Shown: positions 15,616 through 24,699 of the stretch, piece after piece
How positions within the stretch are numbered: the first letter of the stretch is position 1
Layout of the letters: each line of letters starts with the position of its first letter
From: Hymenobacter taeanensis
GTDB taxonomy: Bacteria; Bacteroidota; Bacteroidia; Cytophagales; Hymenobacteraceae
Length of the DNA stretch: 64,000 nt
Direction: 5' to 3'
Assembly: GCF_013137895.1 (NCBI RefSeq)
Contig: NZ_CP053538.1
Location: 3,813,001 to 3,877,000 of the forward strand
The notes under the pieces: model-generated
Databases searched by the model: none
The model's input: only the letters and a program-made list of their open reading frames with translations
Told to the model about the DNA's origin: nothing
Program-made: the position numbers and the translations under genes

Positions 15616-16809
15616 CTAGCTACGCAGAAAATCGGGGTATACCTGCAGGCACACAGGGGCCGTGAGCTCTACGCTGGTGCCCGTGGGGGTGAGGCGGCCC
15701 GTGGTGGCATCAGCGAAGTACGTGACAATGGTGTTGGACTGCTGGTGGGCTACGAGCACAGTGCGGCCAGTGGGGTCGAGGGCGAAGCTGCGCGGAGTTT
15801 TGCCGGGCAGCATCACGTGCTCTACCAGCGTGAGGCGGCCGCTCTTTTCATCAATGGCGTACACCACCAGGCTGTTGTGGCCGCGGTTTGAGCCGTACAG
15901 AAACCTGCCATTCGGCGATACGTGCACATCGGCGCAGGCATTCCACTCAGTAAAGCTGGCGGGTAGAGTGGGCACCGTTTCAATTTCAGTGAGCGTGCCC
16001 CGGCTGGGGTCGTAGGCCAGGGCGGTCATCGTCGAGTCGAGCTCATTGATGAGGTAGGCCAGGGGCTTGCTGGGGTGGAAGGTAAGTATGCGCGGCCCTG
16101 CGCCCGGCTTGGCCTTAAAGGCTGGCTGCGGCTGGCTCAGCAGCTTGCCTGCCGCATCAAGGGTGTAACCGTACACGGTGTCGTTGCCCAGGTCAACGGC
16201 GAAGAAATACTTCCCGGCGGGGTCGGGCAGGAGGCAGTGGCCCCGGGCATTCGTTTGGTTTTTGTGGGGGCCGTGGCCCTGGTGCTGGTCAATGGAAGAG
16301 GCCGGCCGCAGCTGCCCGCCTTCGCGAATGGGCAGGGCCGCCACGGTGCCGTTGCCGTAGTTGGCTACCAGGGCGTGGCGGTTCTGCGTATCGAGGCTGA
16401 TGTAGCAGGGGATGGTGCCCCCCGAAGCCTGCTGGTTGAGTAGCGTGAGCCCACCGGTTTTGGGGTCAATGGCAAAGGCACTAACGCCGCCGTTGGGCGT
16501 GCCCTGGTAATTATCTACCTCATTCACGGCGTAAAGAAAGCGGTGCTGCCGGTCAACGGTCAGGAAGGAAGGCGCCGCGCCGCCCTTGGCCCCTGTTACC
16601 CGCGTGAGGGCGCCGGTGGCGGGCGTGAGGCGGTATAGCACTATGTTTTCCTGGTCAGCGGGGCCGTAAGAACCTACGTACACCAGGTAGGAGCTACTCG
16701 CAGAGCCCAGGCCAGTACGGGCGCAAGCCGCCAGCACGGCCGCGCCGGCCAGGCCAGTGCCTAGGGTGAGCAGGAAATTACGACGACTGTGGAAGTGAAG
16801 AAACGACAT
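15616..16809 (-). CDS. Lactonase-family beta-propeller (6-phosphogluconolactonase-like), exported
   Basis: A 397-residue protein of the YbhE/Pgl lactonase family with a seven-bladed propeller. It begins with HSRRNFLLTLGTGLAGAAVL, a twin-arginine-type signal, and a lipobox-like AACA near residue 29, so it may be a Tat-exported lipoprotein. Repeating blades such as RHALVANYGNGTVAALPI, NGRFLYGSNRGHNSLVVY and LVAHQQSNTIVTYFAD are characteristic. Cytoplasmic Pgl acts in the pentose phosphate pathway, but an exported version probably has another substrate. It is monocistronic, and the 17048 repeat separates it from the restriction gene. Confidence 0.85.
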   Translation of the reverse strand: MSFLHFHSRRNFLLTLGTGLAGAAVLAACARTGLGSASSSYLVYVGSYGPADQENIVLYRLTPATGALTRVTGAKGGAAPSFLTVDRQHRFLYAVNEVDNYQGTPNGGVSAFAIDPKTGGLTLLNQQASGGTIPCYISLDTQNRHALVANYGNGTVAALPIREGGQLRPASSIDQHQGHGPHKNQTNARGHCLLPDPAGKYFFAVDLGNDTVYGYTLDAAGKLLSQPQPAFKAKPGAGPRILTFHPSKPLAYLINELDSTMTALAYDPSRGTLTEIETVPTLPASFTEWNACADVHVSPNGRFLYGSNRGHNSLVVYAIDEKSGRLTLVEHVMLPGKTPRSFALDPTGRTVLVAHQQSNTIVTYFADATTGRLTPTGTSVELTAPVCLQVYPDFLRS

Positions 16810-17047
16810 ACGTTGAAGAGTAGTAAAGCCTATACGAGGCTACGGGGCAGAAGTGGTCTGGGATGTGCCCGGACAGGAGCGCGAACATCCGTTTTGTGCG
16901 AAGCCGCCGGCGAATATCCGGAACCGTGCGCAATTACTTGCTTCTGCTGCGCTGGTCCTGAAACGTACTCCCGCGACTATAGGCTGGGTTGGGTACTCAT
17001 TAGCTACCACGTTCAGTGAGAACCAGAATGGGCACCCAGGCCTGGAA

Positions 17048-17089
17048 CCTCACCCCCCGGCCCCCTCTCCTCGGGGAGAGGGGGAGCCA
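17048..17089. repeat. C-rich hairpin repeat (family C)
   Basis: CCTCACCCCCCGGCCCCCTC (17048-17067) followed by TCC TCGGGGAGAGGGGGA forms a hairpin in which CCCCCTCTCC pairs with GGGGAGAGGGGG-type sequence. It matches the 15410 element in its first 20 bases. It lies between the restriction-modification gene and the lactonase gene; the rest of the 16810-17151 gap shows no feature. Confidence 0.65.
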
Positions 17090-17151
17090 GACGATTTGGC
17101 TAGCCCGCGGGAGGAAAACTACGGCAGGGGGCGGGCGGGGCGGCTGCCTGC

Positions 17152-20100
17152 TCAGGCCGTGAGCAGGGCAGTTTCCTCGGGCGTGAGGCCGTAGAGCTCC
17201 GCTACCAACGCATCAATCTGCTGCTCCAGCGGCTGGGTATCGGCGGTGGCATCGGCGGCTTTGGCGGCCAGTACCTGCTCCACCAGCACCACGATGGGCG
17301 CCTGCTGCTCCGCCGTGGCGGTGGGGATGGGAAGTTGGGAGAGGTACATCGGCTTATACTCAAAGTAGCCACCTGCTTTTGTTGAGGCTATTGATTTGAA
17401 GAAGAAATCAACAGAAGATGAGTTAAGTGCACCTAACAGGAAAAGGTCGTTGGAAGGGATGATAGTTGTTTTGTCGTTGGAGAAACAGCCATCTGTATCG
17501 TAAGCATAAGGCGCATTTTGTGAGAAGGCTGCAATAACAATTTTAGATTTTGCAAAATCATCTACATACTCAGCTGCATATCGGCTTAATGCATACCAAG
17601 GGTATCTTCTAGCGAGAACTTCTGGGCGATTAGAAAGAACGTCAAAGTGCTGCTTCAAATGCTTTTCAATAGCTAGATAATCGGTGATTTTTAAAGACCA
17701 CGGCGTGTATATTAAGTACTTATCTGCTTTTGGTAGTTGATACCGTTTCACGTCGCGGCCAGCCAAAAACGGTTTAATGATCTCCGCTGATTTCGGGTCT
17801 TCCGAAATCAGTGCAGCCCGCGTGGCGGCGTCAATTACAAAGGCTTCATTATAGCCAGTTTTGATGCCGTAGTAAATCTTCCCGTCCACATACTGGCCTA
17901 GCGGCGTGCCGGCGGCGCGGAGCTTTTCCAGCAGCTGCTGTTTGTCGGCGGCGGCCAGGCTCCAGGCATCGTCGGAGAGGCGGTTGGTGGGCATGTCGGT
18001 GGCGGCGGCCTGCACAACCTCCGGGAAGCGGGTGGGGTCGGAGCCCAGGGTCGTGAGTTCAGCCACGCGCACGGCGGCAGCGGCCGGGGCGCGCTGCACG
18101 CTCAGGATGTTGGGGTAGGTAGTGGCCTCCGGGAACACGGGCAGGTCGCCGAAATCGAGCAGTTCCTGCAGGCGTAACTCGGGCCGCAGCAGGTAGCGGC
18201 GCAGGCCCTGGCCGTAGCCGGCGCGCAGCCACTTGTTGTTAGTGATAAAGCTCAGCTCGCCGCCGGGCGCCAGCAGGCGCAGGCCCAGCTCATAGAAGTA
18301 CACGTAGAGGTCGGCGGTGCCGGCGCTGGTTTCGTAGTGTGCCTTCAGGTAGGGCTTGAGGGCCGGGGCCAGCTCCTCCTGCCGGATGTAGGGCGGGTTG
18401 CCCAGCACGGCATCAAACCCCCGGAACGAGCCATCGGGGGCTAGCACCTCCGGAAACTCGAAGCGCCACTCGAAGGCGTCGCGGAACAGGGTGCCCTGCT
18501 CGCGCTGCTGGCGCTCCTGCTCCAGCTTTTCGAGGTTGAGGCGGGCGGTGGTTTGTTTGGCCCAGGCATCGTCGGCCGTCAGGCGGGCCTTCCCGAATAG
18601 GTCGGGCTTCTGGTCCAGCTCGGCGCGCAGCAGGTCTTCTTTGGCGCGGGTAATGCGCTTGAGCAGCGGGTCGTGGCGCTGAATATCGGTCCGGAACTGG
18701 TCTTTGAGGCGCTGCAGAAAGTCTTCGAGCACCTGTTTCTGCTCGCGCCCCCTGGCCGAGAAGAACTCGCCCACGGCCCGGCGGTAGAGGGCCAATGAGA
18801 AGTCCTTTTTGCGGAACACCTCCGTGAGGTCGGCTTGCAGCGGGTAGCGGCTGATGAGGGAGTTGCCGGCGCGTACGTTCAGCTCCAGGTTGGGCAGGGT
18901 TTCTAGCTCCCGGAACTGGCTTTCGGGGGTGTAGTAGGCGTGCTTGAGCAGTTCAATCCAGAGGCGCAGCCGGCAAATGCGCACTGAGTTGGGGTTGAGG
19001 TCTACGCCATACAGGCAGTGCTCGATGAGCAGGCGCTTCTCCCGGAACAGAGCACTTTGCAGGCGGGTATGCTCGCGGCCCACGCGGCGGGTCTGGGCGG
19101 CCTCGTCCCAGGTGGCGCGGTACTCAAACAGGGTGTCGTCCTCGTCGGAGGTTACGGCCAGCTCGTCGCGGGCCACCGTGAGGCGGTAGCGCAGGCGCTT
19201 GCCCTCCGTATCCAGCAACAGGCCTAGCTCGCTCTTAATGGCCAGCAGCTCATTGAGCGCCGACACCAGAAAGTGGCCCGAGCCCACGGCGGGGTCCAGC
19301 ACGCGCAGCTCGTTAAAGGCCTCGCTGAACTCGGGGCGGCGCTTGGGCTCGTCGGCAATCTGTTCTTCTAGGCCACTCACGTCCTCGGCCTGCCAGCCGT
19401 AGCGCTCATTAAAGTGGCGCACCACGGCCCGGCGCAGGGTGTGGCGGCACATATACATGGTAATGAAGCCGGGCGTGTAGAACGAGCCGTCGCGGTAGCC
19501 GTTGATCTTCTCGAAGATAAGCCCCAGCACCGCCGCCGAAATCAGGGGGCGGTCGTCGTCGTGCACTTCCTCCGAGCCCTCCGAGGCGAAGTCGTAGGCA
19601 TCCAGAAAGCGCAACAGGTAGGTGAGGGCCGTGGGGGCCGGGCCGCCGGCTTCCTGGCGCAGCACCGAGCGGCTGGTTTTGCCCTTTTTGCCCAGCAGGG
19701 GCAGCTCAATCATGTCGTCGAGGCCGGAAATGCGCAGGGTGCGGCGCTCCAGGGCGCTGGGCTCAAACAGCGAGGAGTTGAGGTAAGGTACGTGGGGGTA
19801 GAGGCCGGCCTCCGGCTGCTCCCGCTCCGGTGTAGGCCGGTTGAGGATGCGGTAGAACAGGCGGTTGAGCAGGTCGTACTCCTTGAGCTGGCCGGGGTCG
19901 AGGAAGCGGAAGGGCTGCACGGGGCCGGGCTGGTGGTAGCGGCGCAGCTGGCCCTCCAACAGCTTCAGAAACAGTAGGCGGCTTACCCAGGTCAGGCACA
20001 GGGCCAGGGCCACGCCCTCGGCCTGCTGTTCGGGCGTGTCGCCGTAGGTGCTCAGCTCCTCGGCGGGCAGGTTGCGAAGCATGTCCTCGGCGCGCAGCTG

Positions 20101-20535
20101 CACCAGCGTGTTTTCGAGCAGGGAGCCGCGCTGCCGCCGCTCCAGGGCGCACCTTTGGATGAGCTTGCGGCCCTTGTCTTTCACTTCCTCCAGGCCCATG
20201 AGGTAAAGCAGCTCCTCATAAAAGGCCCGGTTGAGGGTGTTGGCATCCTGGGCGAAAGGCTCTTTGAGCAGGTGGGGCGGCGAGAACAGCTTGCTTAGCC
20301 ACAGCCGGCCTTTCTCGCCCAGCTCTTTGCGCTGGCCCTTTTCGTCGTGCGGGTCGAGGGTGAAGTACGTAAACCGCACCTCCGTTTCGAGCTTATCAAG
20401 CAGGGGCCGGGCAATTTCCTGGTAGAAGTGGCTGGTATCGGGGGCGGTAGTCTGGCCCTGCTTGAACTTCTGAAACTGCTGGCGCAGCTCGGGGTACTTC
20501 CAGAACACCCGGTGAAATTCGTGGGCATCAAACAC
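17152..20535 (-). CDS. Type IIG (Eco57I-like) restriction-modification enzyme, methyltransferase and specificity part of a split gene
   Basis: A 1127-residue frame carrying most of a class I SAM-dependent N6-adenine methyltransferase of the Eco57I type. Motif I is LDPAVGSGHF (413-422), preceded by DGSFYTPGF (349-357); motif IV is NPPY (713-716); the TaqI-like target recognition region follows (about 860-1127). It begins in mid-domain at a GTG, and the codons immediately upstream stay in frame for 17 residues (reading QLPELRQLIITTGYEW) until a TAG at 20587-20589. Beyond this stop the frame continues into the N-terminal nuclease region. The full protein would be about 1,272 residues. The enzyme as encoded lacks its nuclease end unless the stop is read through. 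Confidence 0.85.
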   Translation of the reverse strand: MFDAHEFHRVFWKYPELRQQFQKFKQGQTTAPDTSHFYQEIARPLLDKLETEVRFTYFTLDPHDEKGQRKELGEKGRLWLSKLFSPPHLLKEPFAQDANTLNRAFYEELLYLMGLEEVKDKGRKLIQRCALERRQRGSLLENTLVQLRAEDMLRNLPAEELSTYGDTPEQQAEGVALALCLTWVSRLLFLKLLEGQLRRYHQPGPVQPFRFLDPGQLKEYDLLNRLFYRILNRPTPEREQPEAGLYPHVPYLNSSLFEPSALERRTLRISGLDDMIELPLLGKKGKTSRSVLRQEAGGPAPTALTYLLRFLDAYDFASEGSEEVHDDDRPLISAAVLGLIFEKINGYRDGSFYTPGFITMYMCRHTLRRAVVRHFNERYGWQAEDVSGLEEQIADEPKRRPEFSEAFNELRVLDPAVGSGHFLVSALNELLAIKSELGLLLDTEGKRLRYRLTVARDELAVTSDEDDTLFEYRATWDEAAQTRRVGREHTRLQSALFREKRLLIEHCLYGVDLNPNSVRICRLRLWIELLKHAYYTPESQFRELETLPNLELNVRAGNSLISRYPLQADLTEVFRKKDFSLALYRRAVGEFFSARGREQKQVLEDFLQRLKDQFRTDIQRHDPLLKRITRAKEDLLRAELDQKPDLFGKARLTADDAWAKQTTARLNLEKLEQERQQREQGTLFRDAFEWRFEFPEVLAPDGSFRGFDAVLGNPPYIRQEELAPALKPYLKAHYETSAGTADLYVYFYELGLRLLAPGGELSFITNNKWLRAGYGQGLRRYLLRPELRLQELLDFGDLPVFPEATTYPNILSVQRAPAAAAVRVAELTTLGSDPTRFPEVVQAAATDMPTNRLSDDAWSLAAADKQQLLEKLRAAGTPLGQYVDGKIYYGIKTGYNEAFVIDAATRAALISEDPKSAEIIKPFLAGRDVKRYQLPKADKYLIYTPWSLKITDYLAIEKHLKQHFDVLSNRPEVLARRYPWYALSRYAAEYVDDFAKSKIVIAAFSQNAPYAYDTDGCFSNDKTTIIPSNDLFLLGALNSSSVDFFFKSIASTKAGGYFEYKPMYLSQLPIPTATAEQQAPIVVLVEQVLAAKAADATADTQPLEQQIDALVAELYGLTPEETALLTA

Positions 20536-20586
20536 AAACCACTCGTAGCCGGTGGTAATGATGAGCTGGCGCAGCTCCGGCAGCTG

Positions 20587-20970
20587 CTACTCACAGGTGC
20601 GCTCCTGAAAATAATACAGCAGCAGCTCGTGCAGGGCCTTGCGGTTGAGGTTGGTAGGCTGCACCATCTCAGCCTTGTTTTTCTGGTGCTTCAGCTCAAA
20701 CAGCACCCCAAACGGGTCAGTGGCCTGGGGGCCGGTACGCAGCACCAGGTCGCGCTTTTTGTGGGAGTTGAGGTAGTAGCCTGAGAGGCCTACGGCGCTC
20801 AGAAACCGACTGAGCGGCTGCACCATATCGGCCTCATCCTGGGCGGCATCCAGCTCGGGCAGAAGCTGGCGGCGGGCCGCCTCAAAGGCATCAAGGGCAA
20901 CACGGGAAACTTTCTGACGGCGATAAGCCAGGTCCAGCGCCTGGGAGGGTAGTAACGGATGGAGCTTCAT
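20587..20970 (-). pseudogene. N-terminal nuclease part of the same type IIG gene, ended by an amber codon
   Basis: A 127-residue fragment starting at the ATG at 20970. It holds the PD-(D/E)XK-like core: an Asp in KKRDLVLRTG, then GVLFELKHQKN with Glu-x-Lys, and the conserved join MVQPTNLNRKALHELLLYY that in homologues runs straight on into the methyltransferase. It ends TCE followed by TAG (20587-20589). The downstream gene continues in the same frame, so one base substitution, not a frameshift, separates the parts. Possible explanations are a real inactivating mutation, a sequencing error or readthrough. Confidence 0.75.
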
Positions 20971-21127
20971 AGGAAGCGGCAAGATACGGAGGCGGGGAGT
21001 TGCGGCGGCCCCTTTACCAGCCTAATGCGCACCCCAGCACCATACCGAACAGCGCGCGCAACGCCGGGCACCAAACCACGTCCTTGTCTGCTACCTTGGC
21101 GTTTGTACTTTGCCCTTACCTTCCTGT

Positions 21128-22909
21128 ATGTCCAAACTCTACTCTCTCCGGCTGGTGCTGGCGGCCGGCCTCAGTGGCCTGGCGGCCGTTAGTGCCTGCA
21201 ACTCCAACACCAAACCCACCTCCGGCACCCCGGAAACCGTAAACGCCGACTTCGACCGCTACAAGCAGCGCTTCATTGATTCTCTGTGGTACTACAATCC
21301 CGAGTGGGCCTCCTCCGTCGGGTACCACCGCTACGATTCCCTGCTGATAGTGCCAACGGCGGGCCGCCGGCAAACGGAAGCCGCCGCTATTGCCCGGCGC
21401 CGGGAGGAAATGAAAATATTCAACGTGGAAGATCTGTCGGTGAACAACCAGACCGATTACCACCTGCTGGAAAATTACCTGCAGTCGGCGCGGTTTTACG
21501 CCGATACCCTGCGCGACTGGCAGTGGAACCCCGCCAGCTATAACCTGAGCGGCTCCGTGGCTGAAATCCTCAACGGCCGCTACCAGCCCCTCGACCGCCG
21601 CCTGCGCTCCATCAGTAACAAAATCAGCCACTCCGCCGACTATTACGAAGCCGCCAAGGCCAACATCAGGCAGCCCACCCGCGAACACACCAAACTAGCT
21701 ATTCAGCAGAATGAAGGTGGCCTGGAGGTTTTTGGGAAGGCCCTGCAGGATTCCATTGCCCGCTCGGGGCTCTCGGGGCGCGAGAAGAAGGAATTTACTG
21801 GCCGTATTGCCACCACCCGCCTCGTGATGGAGGGTTACGTACGCTTCCTGCAGCAGGAGGTGCTGCCGGCAGGTAATTTCCGGTCGTTCCGGTTAGGGAA
21901 TGAGTTGTTCTCGCGCAAATTTGCCCTGGATATTCAGTCGCGCTACACCGCTGACCAAGTGTACCAGAAGGCCCTGCAGCATAAGCAGGAGCTGCTGCAT
22001 GATATGGGCAAGCGGGCCGCACGCCTATGGCCCAAGTACTTTCCTGGCCAGCCCCTACCCACCGATTCGGTGGTGCTCATCAAGCAAGTGCTCACCAAGC
22101 TCTCTGAGAAGCACCCCACGCCGGCTGGCTTTGTGCAGGCCGTGCGGGACCAGATACCCACGCTGGTGCAGTGGGTAGACACGCATAACCTGTTAACCCA
22201 AGACCCCACTAAACCGCTGGTAGTGCGCGAAACGCCGCTTTACATGCGCGGCAGCGAGGCCGGGGCCAGCGTATCGGCCCCCGGCCCTTACGACAAGGCC
22301 GCCGATACCTATTACAATGTGGAGCCCCTGACCGGCCAGCCCGCCGCCCAGGCCGAGAGCTACCTGCGGGAGTATAACCAGTACACCCTCCAGATTCTCA
22401 ATATTCACGAGGCCATACCAGGGCACTACACCCAGCTGGTGTATGCCAACCGCAGCCCCTCGCTGGTGAAGTCTATCTTCGGGAACGGGGCCATGATTGA
22501 GGGCTGGGCCGTGTACGCCGAGCGCATGATGCTGGAAAGCGGCTACGGCGGCAACACCGATGAAATCTGGCTGGCCTGGGACAAGTGGAACATGCGCGTG
22601 ACCCTCAACACCATCCTCGACCATGAGGTGCACGTGAACAATATCTCGGAGCAGGCCGCCGTGGCCATGCTGCTGCGCGATGGGTTCCAGGAAGAGGCCG
22701 AGGCCCGCAACAAGTGGCGCCGGGCCACACTTAGCCAGGTGCAGCTCAGCAGCTACTTCACGGGCTATACTGAAATTTATGATCTGCGCGAAGAGCTCAA
22801 GAAGCGCGAAGGAAGCAAGTTCGACCTCAAGGCTTTTCACGAGCAATTCCTGAGCTATGGCAGTGCCCCCGTCAAATACATTCGGCAAATGATGCTGGCC
22901 AAGCAGTGA
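21128..22909 (+). CDS. DUF885-family putative metallopeptidase, lipoprotein
   Basis: A 593-residue exported protein. Its signal peptide ends in AAVSACNS, a lipobox. The DUF885 family resembles gluzincin peptidases: the motif IHEAIPGHYTQL near residue 435 fits HExxPGH-type metal binding, and EGWAVYAERMMLE about 25 residues later supplies the third ligand Glu. The N-terminal half is helical. The substrate is unknown. The ATG at 21128 is preferred to one six codons upstream because it gives a normal signal peptide. A TACTTTG element at 21105 may be its promoter, and a strong terminator follows. Confidence 0.85.
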   Translation: MSKLYSLRLVLAAGLSGLAAVSACNSNTKPTSGTPETVNADFDRYKQRFIDSLWYYNPEWASSVGYHRYDSLLIVPTAGRRQTEAAAIARRREEMKIFNVEDLSVNNQTDYHLLENYLQSARFYADTLRDWQWNPASYNLSGSVAEILNGRYQPLDRRLRSISNKISHSADYYEAAKANIRQPTREHTKLAIQQNEGGLEVFGKALQDSIARSGLSGREKKEFTGRIATTRLVMEGYVRFLQQEVLPAGNFRSFRLGNELFSRKFALDIQSRYTADQVYQKALQHKQELLHDMGKRAARLWPKYFPGQPLPTDSVVLIKQVLTKLSEKHPTPAGFVQAVRDQIPTLVQWVDTHNLLTQDPTKPLVVRETPLYMRGSEAGASVSAPGPYDKAADTYYNVEPLTGQPAAQAESYLREYNQYTLQILNIHEAIPGHYTQLVYANRSPSLVKSIFGNGAMIEGWAVYAERMMLESGYGGNTDEIWLAWDKWNMRVTLNTILDHEVHVNNISEQAAVAMLLRDGFQEEAEARNKWRRATLSQVQLSSYFTGYTEIYDLREELKKREGSKFDLKAFHEQFLSYGSAPVKYIRQMMLAKQ

Positions 22910-22939
22910 GTATCAAACAACTAGCTGGCTGAATCAGGA

Positions 22940-22977
22940 AAAACAGCCCCCGGAAGGAATTTTCCGGGGGCTGTTTT
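22940..22977. terminator. Intrinsic terminator
   Basis: A 16-base stem (22940-22955 with 22962-22977) with a GCCCCCGG core and AAAA/TTTT ends, just after the DUF885 gene. Confidence 0.8.
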
Positions 22978-23063
22978 GTGTCTGCGGATGAACTTTTCTT
23001 CTGTCCCATTGAATGAAGAAAAGCGTAACCGTACTCACTTCCTTGCTCACCCCATGCCTCTCT

Positions 23064-23408
23064 ATGAAAGTTATTGACACCAACGATACTGGCCTACGCA
23101 CTCTCATTCATGACTTTCCGCGCGTAATAGCCAAGTTCACCTCTGCCGACTGTACAACGTGCAAGTTGCTGGCCCCCCCGTTTGAGAAATTCGCCAGCGA
23201 CCCGCGCTTCCGCACCGTCTTTCTACGGCTCGACTCAGATGAAAACCCAGTGGCCAAGAAGCTGATGGATGAGCGGGTAGCCCCCTTTTTTGTGGCCTAT
23301 TGCCGGGGTCGGATGCTGGAGTGCGACACCCTTACAACGGAACAAGAAGTGCTGGCAATGCTGGAGAGCCTGCAAGCTTGCCCCGACGAAGCCCCGGCAA
23401 CTTCCTAA
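23064..23408 (+). CDS. Thioredoxin-like protein
   Basis: A 114-residue protein with the thioredoxin fold. The active site reads ADCTTCKLLAPPFEKFA, with CxxC near residues 30-33, and the cis-Pro loop is APFFVAYCRG. The residues between the two cysteines (Thr-Thr) differ from the Gly-Pro of true thioredoxin, so it is probably a specialised reductase or monothiol-exchange protein. Starting at the ATG at 23064 gives a cytoplasmic protein; an upstream ATG at 23013 would add 17 residues that are weakly hydrophobic, and cannot be excluded. Confidence 0.8.
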   Translation: MKVIDTNDTGLRTLIHDFPRVIAKFTSADCTTCKLLAPPFEKFASDPRFRTVFLRLDSDENPVAKKLMDERVAPFFVAYCRGRMLECDTLTTEQEVLAMLESLQACPDEAPATS

Positions 23409-23544
23409 GCCCAAAGGACAATAGCGGAAAACTAGTACTTAAGCGGAAGCTGGCTAGTCAGGCTGAGCTACGGGCATCAGCGCACTGGCCGTACGCCCTA
23501 AAGCACGACAGACAGTTAGCACGAGTACAACGGCTGGCACCTCG

Positions 23545-23552
23545 TAGCTTTG
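23545..23552 (+). promoter_or_regulatory. -7 promoter element unusually close to a start codon
   Basis: TAGCTTTG matches TAnnTTTG exactly and ends only four bases before the ATG of the YdcF-like gene at 23557. Transcription starting about seven bases downstream would begin at or just inside the start codon, which would make the message leaderless or place the true start further in. Confidence 0.45.
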
Positions 23553-23556
23553 CGCC

Positions 23557-24324
23557 ATGTTCTTTGTCCTGTCTAAGATTCTGGATTTTGTGTTGTCCCC
23601 GATGCTGTGGTTCATTGGGTTGCTCCTGCTGGCCTTCGTGCTGCGGCGCACTAAATGGGGCGCCCGGCTTCTGCTGTCCGCTATGGGGCTGGCGCTGCTG
23701 CTCACCAATAATGCCTTGGTAAATGAGGCCCTGCTGGCCTGGGAGCTGCCACCCAGGTCGTTGGCGCAGCTGGGCCACCGCGATGCCGGCGTGCTGCTGA
23801 CCGGCATTACCAGCGTCACGAAGTCGCCGCACGATAGGGTGTACGTGAACCAGGGCGCCGACCGGCTGCTGCACACGTTGTGGCTGTACCGGGCGGGGCG
23901 CATCCGCAAAATTATCGTGTCGGGGGGCTCAGGGGCCATTGGCACCGTCGTTGCACGTTCGGAGGCCCGGGAGCTGAGTATTTTGCTGCGGCTGGCAGGC
24001 GTGCCTACCCAGGATATTCTGCTGGAAACCCAGAGCCGCAACACCCACGAAAATGCCCGTAATACCAAGGCCCTGCTTGCTCAGCACCCCGAGATAAACT
24101 CGTTGGTCTTGATTACCTCGGCGTTTCATGAGCGGCGGGCTATGGGCTGCTTTCAGCAGGTTGGCTTGCAGCCCGTAGCCTTCCCGGCCTCCTACTACTC
24201 CACCGACCGCCGCCCGACGCTTACCTACTGGCTAGTGCCCAGCGACGATGCCCCACGTCTGTGGAGTATCCTTATTCACGAGATGGTGGGCTATGGTGTG
24301 TACCGCCTGTTGGGCTATGTATAA
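23557..24324 (+). CDS. YdcF/ElyC-like DUF218 protein, membrane anchored
   Basis: A 255-residue protein with two N-terminal membrane segments (about residues 10-30 and 35-55) and a DUF218 domain. The domain shows RIRKIIVSGGSGAIG, then NTHENARNTKALL, then LVLITSAFHERRAM, the three characteristic blocks. Members such as ElyC and SanA act in envelope integrity or undecaprenyl carrier metabolism in E. coli. Its precise role here is unknown. It is followed by a terminator shared with the convergent small gene. Confidence 0.85.
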   Translation: MFFVLSKILDFVLSPMLWFIGLLLLAFVLRRTKWGARLLLSAMGLALLLTNNALVNEALLAWELPPRSLAQLGHRDAGVLLTGITSVTKSPHDRVYVNQGADRLLHTLWLYRAGRIRKIIVSGGSGAIGTVVARSEARELSILLRLAGVPTQDILLETQSRNTHENARNTKALLAQHPEINSLVLITSAFHERRAMGCFQQVGLQPVAFPASYYSTDRRPTLTYWLVPSDDAPRLWSILIHEMVGYGVYRLLGYV

Positions 24325-24328
24325 TAAA

Positions 24329-24353
24329 AAAGCCGGTCAGCATGACCGGCTTT
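24329..24353. terminator. Bidirectional terminator
   Basis: An 11-base perfect stem AAAGCCGGTCA/TGACCGGCTTT with loop GCA, flanked by A and T runs, between convergent genes. Confidence 0.8.
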
Positions 24354-24381
24354 AGGCTGTAGGGCACTAGCAGAAAGGTAG

Positions 24382-24627
24382 TTACCCCTGCAAGTCTTCC
24401 TCAATTTGCTGCAGCAGCTGCTCATATACGCAGGAGGGCTTGGCAGGCCAGCCGGGCTGGCCTGCTAGCTGCTCCGCCTGGTGCTGCAGGAGCTGCTGCA
24501 TGTAGCGGTCTAGTTCAAGGGCCCGCCTGATAGGCGAAGGCGAAGTGGGCTTAGAAGGACAATTGGGCTGCATAGGTGTAGGATAGATAATCAGGACAGG
24601 CTGTTTTACGGATTCAGGTGCATACAT
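24382..24627 (-). CDS. Small hypothetical protein
   Basis: An 81-residue frame. The first third is Pro/Ser-rich (QPNCPSKPTSPSPIRRAL) and the rest is Gln/Leu-rich and likely helical (LDRYMQQLLQHQAEQLAGQ). No family was recognised. The ATG at 24627 is followed by another in-frame ATG at 24573. A well-placed bidirectional terminator just beyond its stop and an AT-rich upstream region support it as a real gene. Confidence 0.5.
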   Translation of the reverse strand: MYAPESVKQPVLIIYPTPMQPNCPSKPTSPSPIRRALELDRYMQQLLQHQAEQLAGQPGWPAKPSCVYEQLLQQIEEDLQG

Positions 24628-24699
24628 GGTTTTAGATAAATATAAAAATATTTTAGCTGACTACAGCACTCCTTTCTGCCCTAATTGCGGCCCTGGGGT

